Origin: Pichia kudriavzevii
Lineage: Eukaryota; Ascomycota; Pichiomycetes; Pichiales; Pichiaceae
NCBI RefSeq assembly: GCF_003054445.1
Contig: NC_042506.1
Span: 2,673,501 to 2,737,500, forward strand
Reading direction: 5' to 3'
DNA length: 64,000 nt
Within the stretch, counting starts at the first letter, position 1, and each line of letters opens with the position of its first letter. The translations under genes were made by a program, and so were the position numbers. Below are positions 18,990 to 29,042 of this stretch, piece by piece. Under the pieces are notes generated by a model that worked only from the letters and a program-made list of their open reading frames with translations, searched no databases and was not told the DNA's origin.

Positions 18990-20360
18990 ATGGGTAGTGG
19001 TAGTGAACTAAAGGCAAGAAGGAAGAATCAGAAAAGTGTGCTTCCCCTATCTCTGCCCAAAGCTTTTGAGTTGAATGCGAAGACATCAAAATTCAGTACG
19101 TGGGCACCTATTATTGCGCTTTTATTTATCTTACATTTCACAATAACTGGTAAACTCATCCCGTACCCAATAATTACGATAGCCAGTGCATTGTCCGCTC
19201 CTTTTAAATTATTTACAAAACATGGAGTTGTGCAATCGATCAGTGAAATTACTGAGCATAAATATTTAGGATCATCCCCAGCACATGGATTGACCAGTTA
19301 TAAAGCTAGAATTCCTGAGAAAAACAAGTTCATTTTTCCAGTTATTCAGGACTCTAATATTTTAAAGGAACTGGGATACGAAAGATTATTTGGAGTAAAA
19401 TCAGATTCCGATAATAAAAATAAAAACTTCTATTTCTACTCACCTGATTATTACGAGGACTTCAGTAAAGAACTTAAAAAAGGACCAAATGATGACATGA
19501 AAGATATGAAAGGGATTAAATCACATGAACAGGCCATAAAGAATTTTAAAAAGAACGGACAACGTGTTTATGGAGGCAATGAAAACCCAGAAGTCGTTCT
19601 AGTCACAGCATTAAATTATGAAAATTTAGATCCCTCATACCTTGTTAAGATTGTTCAAAATCGTGTTGATTATGCTCACAAGAACAAATATGGTGTGTAT
19701 GCACGTTGGGCCCAAGAGTTTATCCCCATTTTTCAGAAAACACGGAATGATGTCGATTTATGGTCAAGAATTTCTATTTTAAGAGAAGCAATGGTTGCAT
19801 TTCCCAATGCTAAATGGTTTTGGTATATCGATGAAACATCACTAATAATGAGAGACGATATCAGTATTAGCAACTACATACTTAAAAAAGAAGCATTAGA
19901 ACCGATCATGTTAAAAGATCAACCAGTTGTACCTCCTGAAGGTGTTATCAAAACCTACTCAAATGTCAAAGTTGAGGATATAAGTCTATTGTTAACACCT
20001 ACCAAGACAGGTGTTAATACTAATAATTTCCTTGTTAAGAATGATTTAAAGGGGCATGCCATTCTAGATATGTGGAATAATCCATTGATAAGGGTTTATT
20101 CAGCCTTTCGTAGAGATACCTCAAAAGCTATTGAACATTTACTGCAATGGCATCCAACCTTACTGGCTAGTACAGGTATAATACCACCTAGAACCATTAA
20201 TGCGGTTGCACCTCCTGAGGACAGCAAAAATAATGATGATGAATTCATATATCATAACGGTGACCTGCTTATCAGTTTCCCAAAATGTAAAGACCTTGCT
20301 AAATGTGAAAGGCTATTAGGTCCATTCTATGATCAAACACAACAGAAAGGTGCTTTGTAG
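18990..20360 (+). CDS. MNN11: Golgi alpha-1,6-mannosyltransferase subunit Mnn11 (GT34)
   Basis: 456-residue type II membrane protein. The first ATG in frame is at 18990 (MGSGSELKARRKNQKSV). A basic cytosolic tail is followed by an anchor near residues 39-60. The GT34 domain shows YGVYARWAQEFIPIF, WSRISILREAMVAFPNAKWF and WYIDETSLIM, the last taking the place of the family DxD region. TNNFLVKND and the WNNPLIR segment follow. Mnn11 works in the mannan polymerase II complex that extends the N-glycan backbone. Both GT34 genes of S. cerevisiae (MNN10, MNN11) could fit; location next to PFD1 and ATG27 favours MNN11. Confidence 0.85.
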   Translation: MGSGSELKARRKNQKSVLPLSLPKAFELNAKTSKFSTWAPIIALLFILHFTITGKLIPYPIITIASALSAPFKLFTKHGVVQSISEITEHKYLGSSPAHGLTSYKARIPEKNKFIFPVIQDSNILKELGYERLFGVKSDSDNKNKNFYFYSPDYYEDFSKELKKGPNDDMKDMKGIKSHEQAIKNFKKNGQRVYGGNENPEVVLVTALNYENLDPSYLVKIVQNRVDYAHKNKYGVYARWAQEFIPIFQKTRNDVDLWSRISILREAMVAFPNAKWFWYIDETSLIMRDDISISNYILKKEALEPIMLKDQPVVPPEGVIKTYSNVKVEDISLLLTPTKTGVNTNNFLVKNDLKGHAILDMWNNPLIRVYSAFRRDTSKAIEHLLQWHPTLLASTGIIPPRTINAVAPPEDSKNNDDEFIYHNGDLLISFPKCKDLAKCERLLGPFYDQTQQKGAL

Positions 20361-20468
20361 CGCTTGTTTTCAATCATTAAATTGTTTAGTGATGACAAAG
20401 AGATAATCTATTTACTAAACAGATAAACATTTTATAAACTGTATTGAGTGGAATATACACTAGCCTAA

Positions 20469-21611
20469 TTACTTCTTATTAGCGGTCTCTTCCAAGACTT
20501 TCAAAGCAATTTGCTTCCGTCTCTCAGCGATTTCATCATCTGTTTCCGATTTCAAATTCTTTGAATTACCCGTTGTATTCATAAAAGTAGAAGAGTTGGT
20601 ACGTTTATTGGCTAGCGATGGGCCAGAAACCCTCAGGTTACTCCTTAAATTTCCAATATCTACGTCGTCGTCATTCCAAGGGCGCACAATACCTAGCAGC
20701 ACAGATAATTGATAAAATCCCTCGAATAAAGGCCTCAGAGTCGGTTTCAACACATCTGGAAAAAATTCAACTAAAGCAAATGTATCGGAAGGATCACCTC
20801 TGATTGTGTCTGAATTTAATGAACTACCACCAGATACAGGTAATATAGTACCATTCATTGCTGGAGAAATTTGGATATACCTTAGATAATACCATGCAAC
20901 AAAAAAGGATACTACTCCCGGTAACACTGGGGATAGAGACAACTTAATCATTGATAAAATCATCGAGGCTAATAACAGAATGAATGGAAGACGTTTAAAA
21001 CGGAATTTAAAGAGTGATAAAACTTTGATATTTGTTTCAGGTAATAATTGCTTCGCAACAATGGAAATCGGAAGAATTAATATAAATAAGCCATATTGTA
21101 GGGGGCTATTAAGTTGGACGCTGTTACCATTGATTATGTGGATTAATGAAGTCAATAACAAGCAAATAAAATTAGAAATAATAATAATAAAAGAGGTGAA
21201 TTTTATGGTTTCAGGAATAGGGCCTTGTGACTTTAAATACTGTTCAATGTCATCCATAGACTCTTCGGTAGTCGCCCTAGGGTCCCATTGTGATTCCAAG
21301 AATGTGATACCAAAGTATATTATGACCAACCCACACAAAAACTGAAATGGCGATGTCTCCACAAATGCAGTAGTTGTAAGAGACCAGGGGTGGAAAACAA
21401 AATGTGAAGGTACCAGCTGTAGTGATGGAATGACTATATCGTCAAATACTAGATCCGGATTATTGACAATTAAAGAGTTGTATGATTGTGTTCGGATGTA
21501 TGATGTTATAGCAGACAATGTAACAGTTAACGTCAAATATAGGAGTGTCACAATTGGAATTGTAGTATACTTTGCCAATTTGGCATTGACAGAATTAAAG
21601 CTAATTGACAT
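20469..21611 (-). CDS. TMEM115/YOL107W-like Golgi membrane protein
   Basis: 380-residue multi-pass protein with a rhomboid-like layout of about six to seven hydrophobic segments in residues 15-250, then a hydrophilic tail ending EETANKK. The LVPSHFVFHPWSLTTTAFVE motif and FITFLESQW-like region (GITFLESQWDP) match the DUF1751/TMEM115 family, whose human member sits in the Golgi and affects retrograde transport. No rhomboid GxSG protease motif is seen, as expected for the family. The frame is open upstream but lacks an ATG before 21611. It is divergent from INO4, the same pair as YOL107W/YOL108C in S. cerevisiae. Confidence 0.85.
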   Translation of the reverse strand: MSISFNSVNAKLAKYTTIPIVTLLYLTLTVTLSAITSYIRTQSYNSLIVNNPDLVFDDIVIPSLQLVPSHFVFHPWSLTTTAFVETSPFQFLCGLVIIYFGITFLESQWDPRATTEESMDDIEQYLKSQGPIPETIKFTSFIIIISNFICLLLTSLIHIINGNSVQLNSPLQYGLFILILPISIVAKQLLPETNIKVLSLFKFRFKRLPFILLLASMILSMIKLSLSPVLPGVVSFFVAWYYLRYIQISPAMNGTILPVSGGSSLNSDTIRGDPSDTFALVEFFPDVLKPTLRPLFEGFYQLSVLLGIVRPWNDDDVDIGNLRSNLRVSGPSLANKRTNSSTFMNTTGNSKNLKSETDDEIAERRKQIALKVLEETANKK

Positions 21612-21943
21612 TTTAGTCCTCTCTAAGAAAGAAATAGTGTGTAAACCGGTGAAATAACCAAAACAAGGGAGAAGAAAGATGGGGAACAATGCCAATTGTG
21701 TTAGTATCGAAAAAAAATACAAAAGAACTTCACGTAATTATTTTATGAAACTCTTTTTCTCAGAATTGTAATTTCATCTCGCCTTGATATTTTCCATTGT
21801 GAACAAATAAAAATACAATATTTACCAAAATTAAAGTAACCTGCTCAACTCTAACAAAAAGTGTTGTTGATAGGGGTCCATCAAAAACTTTAAAACATAT
21901 CCTTTGTTATCTACCTGGAGAAAATACATTCATTAATGATCAA
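21612..21943. other. Divergent promoter TMEM115-like / INO4
   Basis: 332 bp between two starts. AT-rich; no distinct motif or RNA gene was recognised. Confidence 0.4.
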
Positions 21944-22360
21944 ATGGTACCGAAAAAGAGAAATCATTCTGACTTAGATGAGCATGTGAAAATGCCAGAT
22001 AAGATGCATCACGTTGAATTTCTTGAAAATATATCTATGAACTTTCAGCAAATATCCCCCAAATTAACACTGACCAATAATATTCCAAATTCTAGCTCAA
22101 ATACAAAGAAAAAACGGCCATCAAGTTCTGTTTCGTTGCTTACCCCTGAACAAAGAAAAGAGAATCATATAAATTCGGAAAATAGAAGACGTGCTCAGAT
22201 CAGATCTTGCTTCGATGAACTTGTCAAAATCGTGCCCGATATTGATTCTACTGAGAATAGGTCAGAGTTGACAATACTGACGAAGACTGCAAATTATATA
22301 GAACGGTTACGATCGGAAAATGCACAATTAGAGAAGCTCCGAAAAGGCCATGATTCTTAA
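21944..22360 (+). CDS. INO4: bHLH transcription factor Ino4
   Basis: 138 residues. The C-terminal half is a basic helix-loop-helix domain (about residues 68-125): basic region HINSENRRRAQIR, helix 1 CFDELVKIVPDI, loop ENRSEL and helix 2 ILTKTANYIERL. Ino4 pairs with Ino2 and binds UASINO elements of phospholipid genes. The NRSEL loop and the preceding TPEQRKENH are typical of Ino4-type proteins. Gene order with the TMEM115-like gene supports the call. In CUG and Pichia-type yeasts the Ino2/Ino4 pair can regulate other genes, including ribosomal ones; that is not shown here. Confidence 0.82.
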   Translation: MVPKKRNHSDLDEHVKMPDKMHHVEFLENISMNFQQISPKLTLTNNIPNSSSNTKKKRPSSSVSLLTPEQRKENHINSENRRRAQIRSCFDELVKIVPDIDSTENRSELTILTKTANYIERLRSENAQLEKLRKGHDS

Positions 22361-22449
22361 ATACTTGTTAGATAATTTCTGGATTTTTTTTATGTAATAT
22401 AGCTATGTACAAATAAACGGGAAACCTAGAATCTCCAATATAACTAGAA

Positions 22450-23805
22450 CTATGCAAATCGGGTTTCAATAGTACCAGTATACGTCTTCCCCTTATGTAC
22501 AATATTTACCTTCTTCGATAACTCAGTATCCCAATCAAAGTATCTCTTTTCAATTCGAGCTAGGCCTTCTACTCCATTATTGAGCAAGATCTCACCAACT
22601 TTATTCATATCTCTTCTTGACTGGACTGGTGCTGACGACGAGCTTGATACAAATGGATTGAAGACCGGCTCTTTCTTCACAGGTGTGTCTGAAAAATTGC
22701 CTTCAATTGCTCTCAATTCTATTCTTTCGAATGCATCACTAATATCCATGATCGGTATATCAAAAATTACATTTAATACCCTACGCGTCGTTCCATTGCC
22801 TGTAAACGTACGGATTGTCAATTCTTGACCCATATAACAGCCCTTGTCATAATTTATGCCACACATCCAATCCAGGTTACATTCGAATGGCAAAGTAGCA
22901 GTTCTCCTGAAGTCCGACACTTCCACAACCCCATTTTGGATCCTATGTGTTAGATAACTATCATATGCTAATACCTCAAAGTCATTTAGTTTACACGATG
23001 GTGGTGTTATGATCCTCATACCAAACCCATACTGTCTTTGATCTACAGCAAATGCATGGATCAAATCGGATTTGAAGCCATACTTTGCAGATAAATGTTC
23101 CAACACTTGACTTGTTATGATTCTAGCATCTTCAGGATTTTTAGAGATTCTATTTGATAGTAAACATTCATTAATATACTCTAGGTCCTGTTGTCCACGT
23201 TGTGTAGTATTATAATAAAACCACGAGCTCATTTCAACTTCCTTGATTTCAATTGCTGATCTCAACTTATGTAATTTCAGCATCATCTGTAAAGGCTTAA
23301 ATTGTTCTTTGTTCAATATTTCAATAAGATAAGAAGGGGAACTATCATCTTTGCCAGGGTGATAAGGAAACGGGTATACGAATAGATCGGTCAAAACACG
23401 CCCATTTGATCTAAGCATATGTCCAAAAACACCATCTCTTCTAATACCTATACGATCGACACCATATAATTCATCTTTCAGGTCAATATGTTCATCTTCG
23501 TGGATAATTCCCCAGTTTGTATTAGTAATCTCGTTGTCAGTCAGTGTAATTGATTTGACGATGTTTTCATTATTTAGATCAGCCTGAGAAATTGTAGTTT
23601 GGTTTTTTTTTATGTACTGTGGTATCATTTTGATAGTCGTGAGGCCATTAATAAATGTAGAAGCATCCTTGCCCGATATTTGTAAAAACCTTGATTCATC
23701 AGACAGGTTTATTAGACCATGAGAAGGTATTTCTCTAGGGGCACAAATAAACCTCCTAGATAATAAGGTTCTCACTCCCACGTGTGTCCTCAATACACTG
23801 TACAT
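22450..23805 (-). CDS. IBA57: Mitochondrial Fe-S assembly protein Iba57
   Basis: 451 residues. The first in-frame ATG is at 23805 and gives a mitochondrial-type N-terminus (MYSVLRTHVGVRTLLSRRF). Iba57 is a folate-binding GcvT-fold protein that works with Isa1/Isa2 to make 4Fe-4S clusters for aconitase, lipoate synthase and others. The signature KGCYMGQELTIRT lies near residue 320, and the N-terminal LINLSDESRFLQISGKDAST segment is also typical. Two low-conservation inserts (near 85-135 and 385-410) make it somewhat shorter than the S. cerevisiae protein (about 497). Confidence 0.93.
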   Translation of the reverse strand: MYSVLRTHVGVRTLLSRRFICAPREIPSHGLINLSDESRFLQISGKDASTFINGLTTIKMIPQYIKKNQTTISQADLNNENIVKSITLTDNEITNTNWGIIHEDEHIDLKDELYGVDRIGIRRDGVFGHMLRSNGRVLTDLFVYPFPYHPGKDDSSPSYLIEILNKEQFKPLQMMLKLHKLRSAIEIKEVEMSSWFYYNTTQRGQQDLEYINECLLSNRISKNPEDARIITSQVLEHLSAKYGFKSDLIHAFAVDQRQYGFGMRIITPPSCKLNDFEVLAYDSYLTHRIQNGVVEVSDFRRTATLPFECNLDWMCGINYDKGCYMGQELTIRTFTGNGTTRRVLNVIFDIPIMDISDAFERIELRAIEGNFSDTPVKKEPVFNPFVSSSSSAPVQSRRDMNKVGEILLNNGVEGLARIEKRYFDWDTELSKKVNIVHKGKTYTGTIETRFA

Positions 23806-24064
23806 TCTAGTCAATGTGGCAGGCTGTGGTGTCTTCTCCAGAAAAGTCTTTAGTATTCTAAATAATAAGTACCCCGCCAGTAATAGATTAATATTTCTCA
23901 ACCTGAACTTGAATTTGACAATTGGGAGGCTCAGTATTTGTATCAATTACCACATATTACTTGCTTCTTCGTTCCTTTTCGTATATGTTGCTTTCTGCAA
24001 ATATCTGAATAATTTTACGATTAATGTGTGTTTCATTAGAAAAGCGATATTTATACAGTCTCTC

Positions 24065-24394
24065 TTATACTTCACTACTCTTGTCCTCTTCATCGTCGCC
24101 ATCGTCAATGACAATATCGTCAGCACCAGAACTTTTGATTCTCTCAGTAAGATACACATTGATATCATCTTGGAGCTTCGTAACAAGTCCCCGTAGGATC
24201 CCCATAGATGTGTTCAGATTGAGAGGAGATGGTTGATCCGTGTCATTGTAAGTGCCATTGGTGGACTCGAGAAGGTAAGGTGAAGGTCCTGTTGTAATGC
24301 CGTTAGAAGTAAGCTCTTCTATCTTGACATTGTCAACACAGAATGTTTTCTCTGTGTTTGTTGCTTGGTTGGTATAAACTGCACTTGGGTTCAT
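24065..24394 (-). CDS. GON7: KEOPS/EKC complex subunit Gon7
   Basis: 109 residues, mostly disordered. Gon7 is the small fungal subunit of the KEOPS complex, which makes t6A37 in tRNAs and affects telomeres and transcription. The pattern EKTFCVDN, then GITTGPSPYLL, then GILRGLVTKLQDDINVYLTERI matches yeast Gon7 (KSF..., RTTGPS, LRTQLTGLQDDINEFLTGR), with an acidic tail. The motif order is clear despite low overall similarity. Confidence 0.88.
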   Translation of the reverse strand: MNPSAVYTNQATNTEKTFCVDNVKIEELTSNGITTGPSPYLLESTNGTYNDTDQPSPLNLNTSMGILRGLVTKLQDDINVYLTERIKSSGADDIVIDDGDDEEDKSSEV

Positions 24395-24555
24395 TTCTAG
24401 TTGCCGTATGCTTCCCTGTTATACAGTATACTGTTGCTTATTAGAACTGCTTCAGGTAGGACATTAACATGCCAATTTTTTCCGGGTAACTCCCTCGCTC
24501 AATGGAAAATTTTTTTTTTTCATTTCATGTTCATATGGATTGAAATTGGAGGTAG

Positions 24556-25905
24556 ATGAAAGACTTGTATCATGTAGTAGAAGTGGATTTGAGACATCAA
24601 GCCATCCCAACAGAAATCATGTCCTATACTATTGTTCTTGACAAAGACTTGAATCTCTCCATTCTTGAATTGGCAGCAATTCTGGACCTGGAGTCTAAGT
24701 CAGAAGACCACAAATACACAAACACCTTCAAGTCTCTTTTAGATGAAAAGAACACTCAAGAACTTGTTAAACAATTGACCGAAGTTCAACAGTATTTTGC
24801 CACAAAATTTGCAAGAAAGTCATTTGAGCCTACCATCAATTTGTACTTGCACATCGCCAATTTGCTTGAAAATGAAAAATTAGGTTTGCTATCTTCTCTG
24901 GTGAAGAATATCGATCCAGCTAGCGTTCCTGTCACAATCCCTTCTGATCTTATCATTCTTGCCTTAACAAATGTTTTCTCTTCTCTCCCGAACACTTCAA
25001 CCGTAAGATATGACGCACTATTGGCAATTGTAAACCTGATTCTCAAAGAAAATATCTCTGGATTAATCTCCAATATTGCAAAGAACATTGATGAATACCT
25101 TTCCACCATTGAAAATATCTCTACAGAACAGAAAACTCAAATAATTTCTTTGATTTTCAAGCAGTATAAGTTGGAAGATGAAGAGAAGGCAGTTGCATAT
25201 ATCCAATCTTTAATAAATGAAAAGTCATACAAACTCGATTCTGAAACTCTTATATCCGTATTTGCTACTATTTTAAGCTCTACCATATTATACAATATTG
25301 CATCATTGGAATCATCATTCCCAGCAACGGAAAATGATACCTTAGTCAAGTTGTTGAAATTATACTTGACTGGTGATTATGCTACCTTCTGCTCTAACAA
25401 ATCAGAGTTCCAGAATGCTTCATTTGCCTCTCAAATTAACTTTTCCAATTTAGAATCTTCATTCCAATCATTAGCTGCTCTAAACTTCTTAGTCACTGTT
25501 GAGAATGCTAATATTTCTTACAACACAATCTCCGAGTCGACAAAGATCCCAGTAGATGAAATTGAAATCAAACTCATTACATTAATCTCTCAAGGCTTTA
25601 TTGCAGGTAAATTGTCACAATCAACAAGTTCTGTCAATGTTAATTCTGTTAATTTCTCTGCACCAGTATTGACTTCTAAGCCGGAATTAATCAATTGGGC
25701 TTCCCTAAGCGGTTCCTTGACTTCATGGAGACAAAATGTTAACAACTTACAGTCTGTCATCGACAACTTGATCTCAAAGCGTGGTAAGAGAGTGAATGCT
25801 CCTAATGTCATCATGGCTTTCCACCAACAAAAGCTTGAAGCTAAGGAAGCAAGAGAAAAGAAGGCGCAAGAATCTGCGGAATCTGCAACTCCTGCCAATG
25901 CATAG
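24556..25905 (+). CDS. Translation initiation factor eIF3 subunit m
   Basis: 449-residue PCI-domain protein. STVRYDALLAIVNLIL in the middle, the winged-helix part (ISYNTISESTKIPVDEIEIK, then LISQGFIAGKLSQ) and the closing SLTSWRQNVNNLQSVIDNL match eIF3m, including the Trp-Lys/Arg-Gln-Asn element after the PCI domain. eIF3m belongs to the 8-subunit eIF3 core of most eukaryotes but is missing from S. cerevisiae. Other PCI proteins (Csn7, Rpn9) fit less well. The ATG at 24556 is the first; Met22 (24619) is a plausible alternative. Confidence 0.85.
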   Translation: MKDLYHVVEVDLRHQAIPTEIMSYTIVLDKDLNLSILELAAILDLESKSEDHKYTNTFKSLLDEKNTQELVKQLTEVQQYFATKFARKSFEPTINLYLHIANLLENEKLGLLSSLVKNIDPASVPVTIPSDLIILALTNVFSSLPNTSTVRYDALLAIVNLILKENISGLISNIAKNIDEYLSTIENISTEQKTQIISLIFKQYKLEDEEKAVAYIQSLINEKSYKLDSETLISVFATILSSTILYNIASLESSFPATENDTLVKLLKLYLTGDYATFCSNKSEFQNASFASQINFSNLESSFQSLAALNFLVTVENANISYNTISESTKIPVDEIEIKLITLISQGFIAGKLSQSTSSVNVNSVNFSAPVLTSKPELINWASLSGSLTSWRQNVNNLQSVIDNLISKRGKRVNAPNVIMAFHQQKLEAKEAREKKAQESAESATPANA

Positions 25906-26659
25906 ATTTTTACTTAATCTTCTGTAACTCTTTGTATGTAATATTTTTTTTCTAAAACATAAGGGGACGAGATAGGCTTCTGGTAACTTTCATTATCTTA
26001 TGTTAATTCAAAATAACAGCTACTAGTTGTTTAACAAAAGCTCTTTATAAATGAGAAAAAGAAGTTAGGCTTTTATACAATTTTCAAAATAGGTTGAGAT
26101 CCTCCAATTCAACACATCTAAAGTATTTACAGATTTGCTTGAAAAAAAAATAAGATTTAGTGCTTCTATACTACCAGACCATAAAACGCCACGTCAGACT
26201 ACTAACGAAGTTTCTAACAAAAAATTAGCGATACAACACGTCTTCTACAGAATCGTTGTTGGGACATCCAGAACAAAATAGAGATATTTTCAGTAAAGCG
26301 CACTTTATTAATTTTACATGCTTCCTAAAAAAATAGCAGATATAATCTTTATCTTTCTACAGATAGAGGCATTTATTCTATGACCTACTGACATTTTTTC
26401 AAAAAACTAGTAGATGTTTACAACTATAGATGAACATTAGTGGCTAGAATAACTAAAGATAATTGTCAAGAAAACATCCCAAAAAACAATTCTGACTTGA
26501 AAACTGAAATGCATTACAACATATACATTGTCGTGAACATAGATAACTAATGAAATCTGGACTTGGTTTGTAGGCCCTCTTAATATACTTGAATATTTTA
26601 ACCATTATTTTCTTCATTCATTAATTCAAGTGACTATAGGAAGAAGATTGAATACCAAG
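25906..26659. other. Long convergent gap eIF3m-HIS2
   Basis: 754 bp between two 3' ends, very AT-rich, with no ORF over about 50 codons that looks real. No tRNA or known RNA was recognised. Convergent gaps elsewhere here are 60-440 bp, so this one is long; it could be a lost gene or an undetected RNA. Confidence 0.4.
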
Positions 26660-27682
26660 CTATTTTTCTAAACAAATTGAAGGGTAATTAGTTCTCCAGA
26701 ATTCATTCTCAATCAATTCTTCACATTTAACATTTTTGAGGACAACCTTACCAATTCCATTTCTCACGTCCGGATTCCCCACCTCTTCCAAATCATAATA
26801 CCAAATAGTACGGATACCCATTTCTCTGATATATTCTAAAACATACTGAAAATTTAATCCAACTTGATCATTGCCATGCGAATCGTCACTCATAACAAAC
26901 TTTACATTCTTTGAAATCATCTCCTTTAGAATATCATCTTTTGGATAAGGCGTCGTCCATCCTTTTCTAATTGCTGCTGAGTTCAGTTCAACAGTGAGGT
27001 TGTTTTTTATTATCAAATCAATGCAATTACTAATTATTCTCCAGACATCTGGCCAATCCCTCTTTATATCAACATTCAATTTCTCCTCATAAGTTATTTT
27101 CACCAGTCTCCCACCCTTTTCAATCTCAGTGTTTGCAAATAATCTAATTAAATCAAAATGTGCAATCACAGAAGGTTTTAGTGTTTCAATCATTCTATAC
27201 ACCAAATTATAATATTCAAGGTATAATCCTCTTAGCCCACCATATTCTTCATATGCATTATCCCAACTTTTTTGATCAAAATCTATGTCTATGCCATTGA
27301 CATGATGAACACTCCCAACTGTAACATCAGCATCCATATCTTTTTGAAGTTTCAAACACATCTCAAGATGTTCGCTATCAATTCCACCTTCACTCTCATA
27401 TCCAACCAAAATTTTAGTTTTGCTACTACAATCTTCATTCACACGGTGCTGAATATCCCTTGCATGCTTCACAAATGAATCAAACTGCTCAAATAATGAA
27501 GATACGGTCATCCCCAATTCCTCCTCCTCTGGATAGAGCAGTTTATTGGACAATCGTGGTGCATGTTCAGTCAAACAATATGTATTGAATCTCTTATCTA
27601 TTGCTGTTGATACTACCGATTCCAAGGTATCATGTGCGTGTTTACAATAACTCCCTGAATGTGAATGGTGTGAATAGGGCAT
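26660..27682 (-). CDS. HIS2: Histidinol-phosphate phosphatase (PHP family)
   Basis: 340 residues (335 in S. cerevisiae). His2 removes phosphate from L-histidinol phosphate, the eighth step of histidine synthesis. The PHP metal-binding motifs are visible: MPYSHHSHSGSYCKHA at the start, YCLTEHAPR near 35-43, GYESEGGID near 95, GSVHHVNGIDID near 123 and VIAHFDLIRLF near 170; VMSDDSHG near 270 completes the set. The ATG at 27682 is the natural start, directly before the first metal ligand region. Confidence 0.95.
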   Translation of the reverse strand: MPYSHHSHSGSYCKHAHDTLESVVSTAIDKRFNTYCLTEHAPRLSNKLLYPEEEELGMTVSSLFEQFDSFVKHARDIQHRVNEDCSSKTKILVGYESEGGIDSEHLEMCLKLQKDMDADVTVGSVHHVNGIDIDFDQKSWDNAYEEYGGLRGLYLEYYNLVYRMIETLKPSVIAHFDLIRLFANTEIEKGGRLVKITYEEKLNVDIKRDWPDVWRIISNCIDLIIKNNLTVELNSAAIRKGWTTPYPKDDILKEMISKNVKFVMSDDSHGNDQVGLNFQYVLEYIREMGIRTIWYYDLEEVGNPDVRNGIGKVVLKNVKCEELIENEFWRTNYPSICLEK

Positions 27683-27847
27683 TCGTGCAGTGTAATGTTC
27701 TATCTTAATGGTATATACTATATAAAAACGTATGTATGTACAAGTGAACAGATATCAAGTTGATAAATTGGAGGAAAAAAAAAGAATGAGTCAACAACAT
27801 CGAAATAACGTCGCTGATAAAGATGGTTTACATTACCGTATCTTTTT

Positions 27848-28906
27848 TTACCTCCAACCATAACTTCTCAACTTCTTCCGTCTTTCTTCTTCCTGTTTTT
27901 CTAACTTCCACTTCAAGAATATTCCCCAAAGGAAACCGACCCACATACCACCAAGGTGTGCAGCATAATCAAAACTGCCCCACTTTAGTAAACACCCGGC
28001 AACATTGTATAATGCGAATAAGCCTGCTGCAACAGCTGCACCACCAGGGACGGGTATGAAAAAGAACGAGATACCTGCATTTGGGAACATTGTTGCAAAT
28101 GTGGTGAAAACACCAGCAATTGAACCAGATGCACCCAGTGACCTACCAAAATAGCGGAAGATTTGTGAATAAGCTAATGAAAAGAATGATGCCCATGCAC
28201 CAGAAATTAGATACAGACTCGAAAATCCTGTGATACCAAGCATTGAGATCATAGTACCGGAGAAGGAATACAAACAACCCATATTGACTAGCAAATGAAA
28301 TGGCTCTTGATGAGAGAAAGACGACAAAATCAGAGACCAGTTGGATGTACGCGTTAAAGCTGATCTGTCCATGACAAAATAGTTTTCAAGGGTCTTGTAT
28401 AGGTATGCATTTGAAAATCTTATTTGCCATAAACCGAAAACTATTGCATTTAAACCAAGAATTGTCCATACTAGGTGTGTAGGATGTGTCTTGAAGTAAG
28501 ACATCGGTGTATGTTCAAAGAGAAATGGTATTGCAAAGTATGTTGCAACCGTAAATATAGTAACAAAAATAAATGGCTTGATAATGTTATTTTGAACATT
28601 ATTGTATCTTGGTTCTCTATATGAATAACCATTTCTGCCTAATTGAGAATGTGTGGCCAACCTTTTCTGTGTAAGTGGTCCTAAATATTTGGAAACTACT
28701 TGGGTTCTTAGGATTTTACGTGTCAACCCATCGTTGTGTGCTGGGAACGTAGTGAAAGTTCTTGTTCCAGTTGTTGTATTCCCAGAAAATGACGCAGTTC
28801 TTTTATTGATAAAACCTGGAAATATGGATTTTTTGAGCGACCCTGACAGTGTTGGACCAGCTGCAGGATTCACCAATTTCAAATAGAAAAATCCAGCACG
28901 AAACAT
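27848..28906 (-). CDS. PCP1: Mitochondrial rhomboid protease Pcp1
   Basis: 352-residue inner-membrane serine protease (346 in S. cerevisiae) that cleaves Mgm1 and Ccp1. An N-terminal presequence rich in Arg/Ser/Thr precedes an extra helix (about 112-130) and the six-helix rhomboid core. The catalytic Ser sits in LGASGSIAG (about residue 260) and the His in DYAAHLGGMWVG (about 316). HLLVNMGCLYSF gives the His-Asn oxyanion motif. The tail is basic (KQEEERRKKLRSYGWR). Confidence 0.95.
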   Translation of the reverse strand: MFRAGFFYLKLVNPAAGPTLSGSLKKSIFPGFINKRTASFSGNTTTGTRTFTTFPAHNDGLTRKILRTQVVSKYLGPLTQKRLATHSQLGRNGYSYREPRYNNVQNNIIKPFIFVTIFTVATYFAIPFLFEHTPMSYFKTHPTHLVWTILGLNAIVFGLWQIRFSNAYLYKTLENYFVMDRSALTRTSNWSLILSSFSHQEPFHLLVNMGCLYSFSGTMISMLGITGFSSLYLISGAWASFFSLAYSQIFRYFGRSLGASGSIAGVFTTFATMFPNAGISFFFIPVPGGAAVAAGLFALYNVAGCLLKWGSFDYAAHLGGMWVGFLWGIFLKWKLEKQEEERRKKLRSYGWR

Positions 28907-29042
28907 CTCTAACAGGGAGTCTATGAAGAAAGTATGAACATTTCAAGAGGCAACAAAAAAGAAAGGGCAAATACAAAAAAAGAACAAAACATCTCTTCTC
29001 ATGAGCTGAATGTCAAAATGTGAGGGTAGAAATTTCTCGTCT

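Noticed and set aside
24556-25905. Proteasome subunit Rpn9
   Set aside because: Both are PCI proteins, but the central STVRYD segment and the C-terminal WRQNVNN element fit eIF3m.
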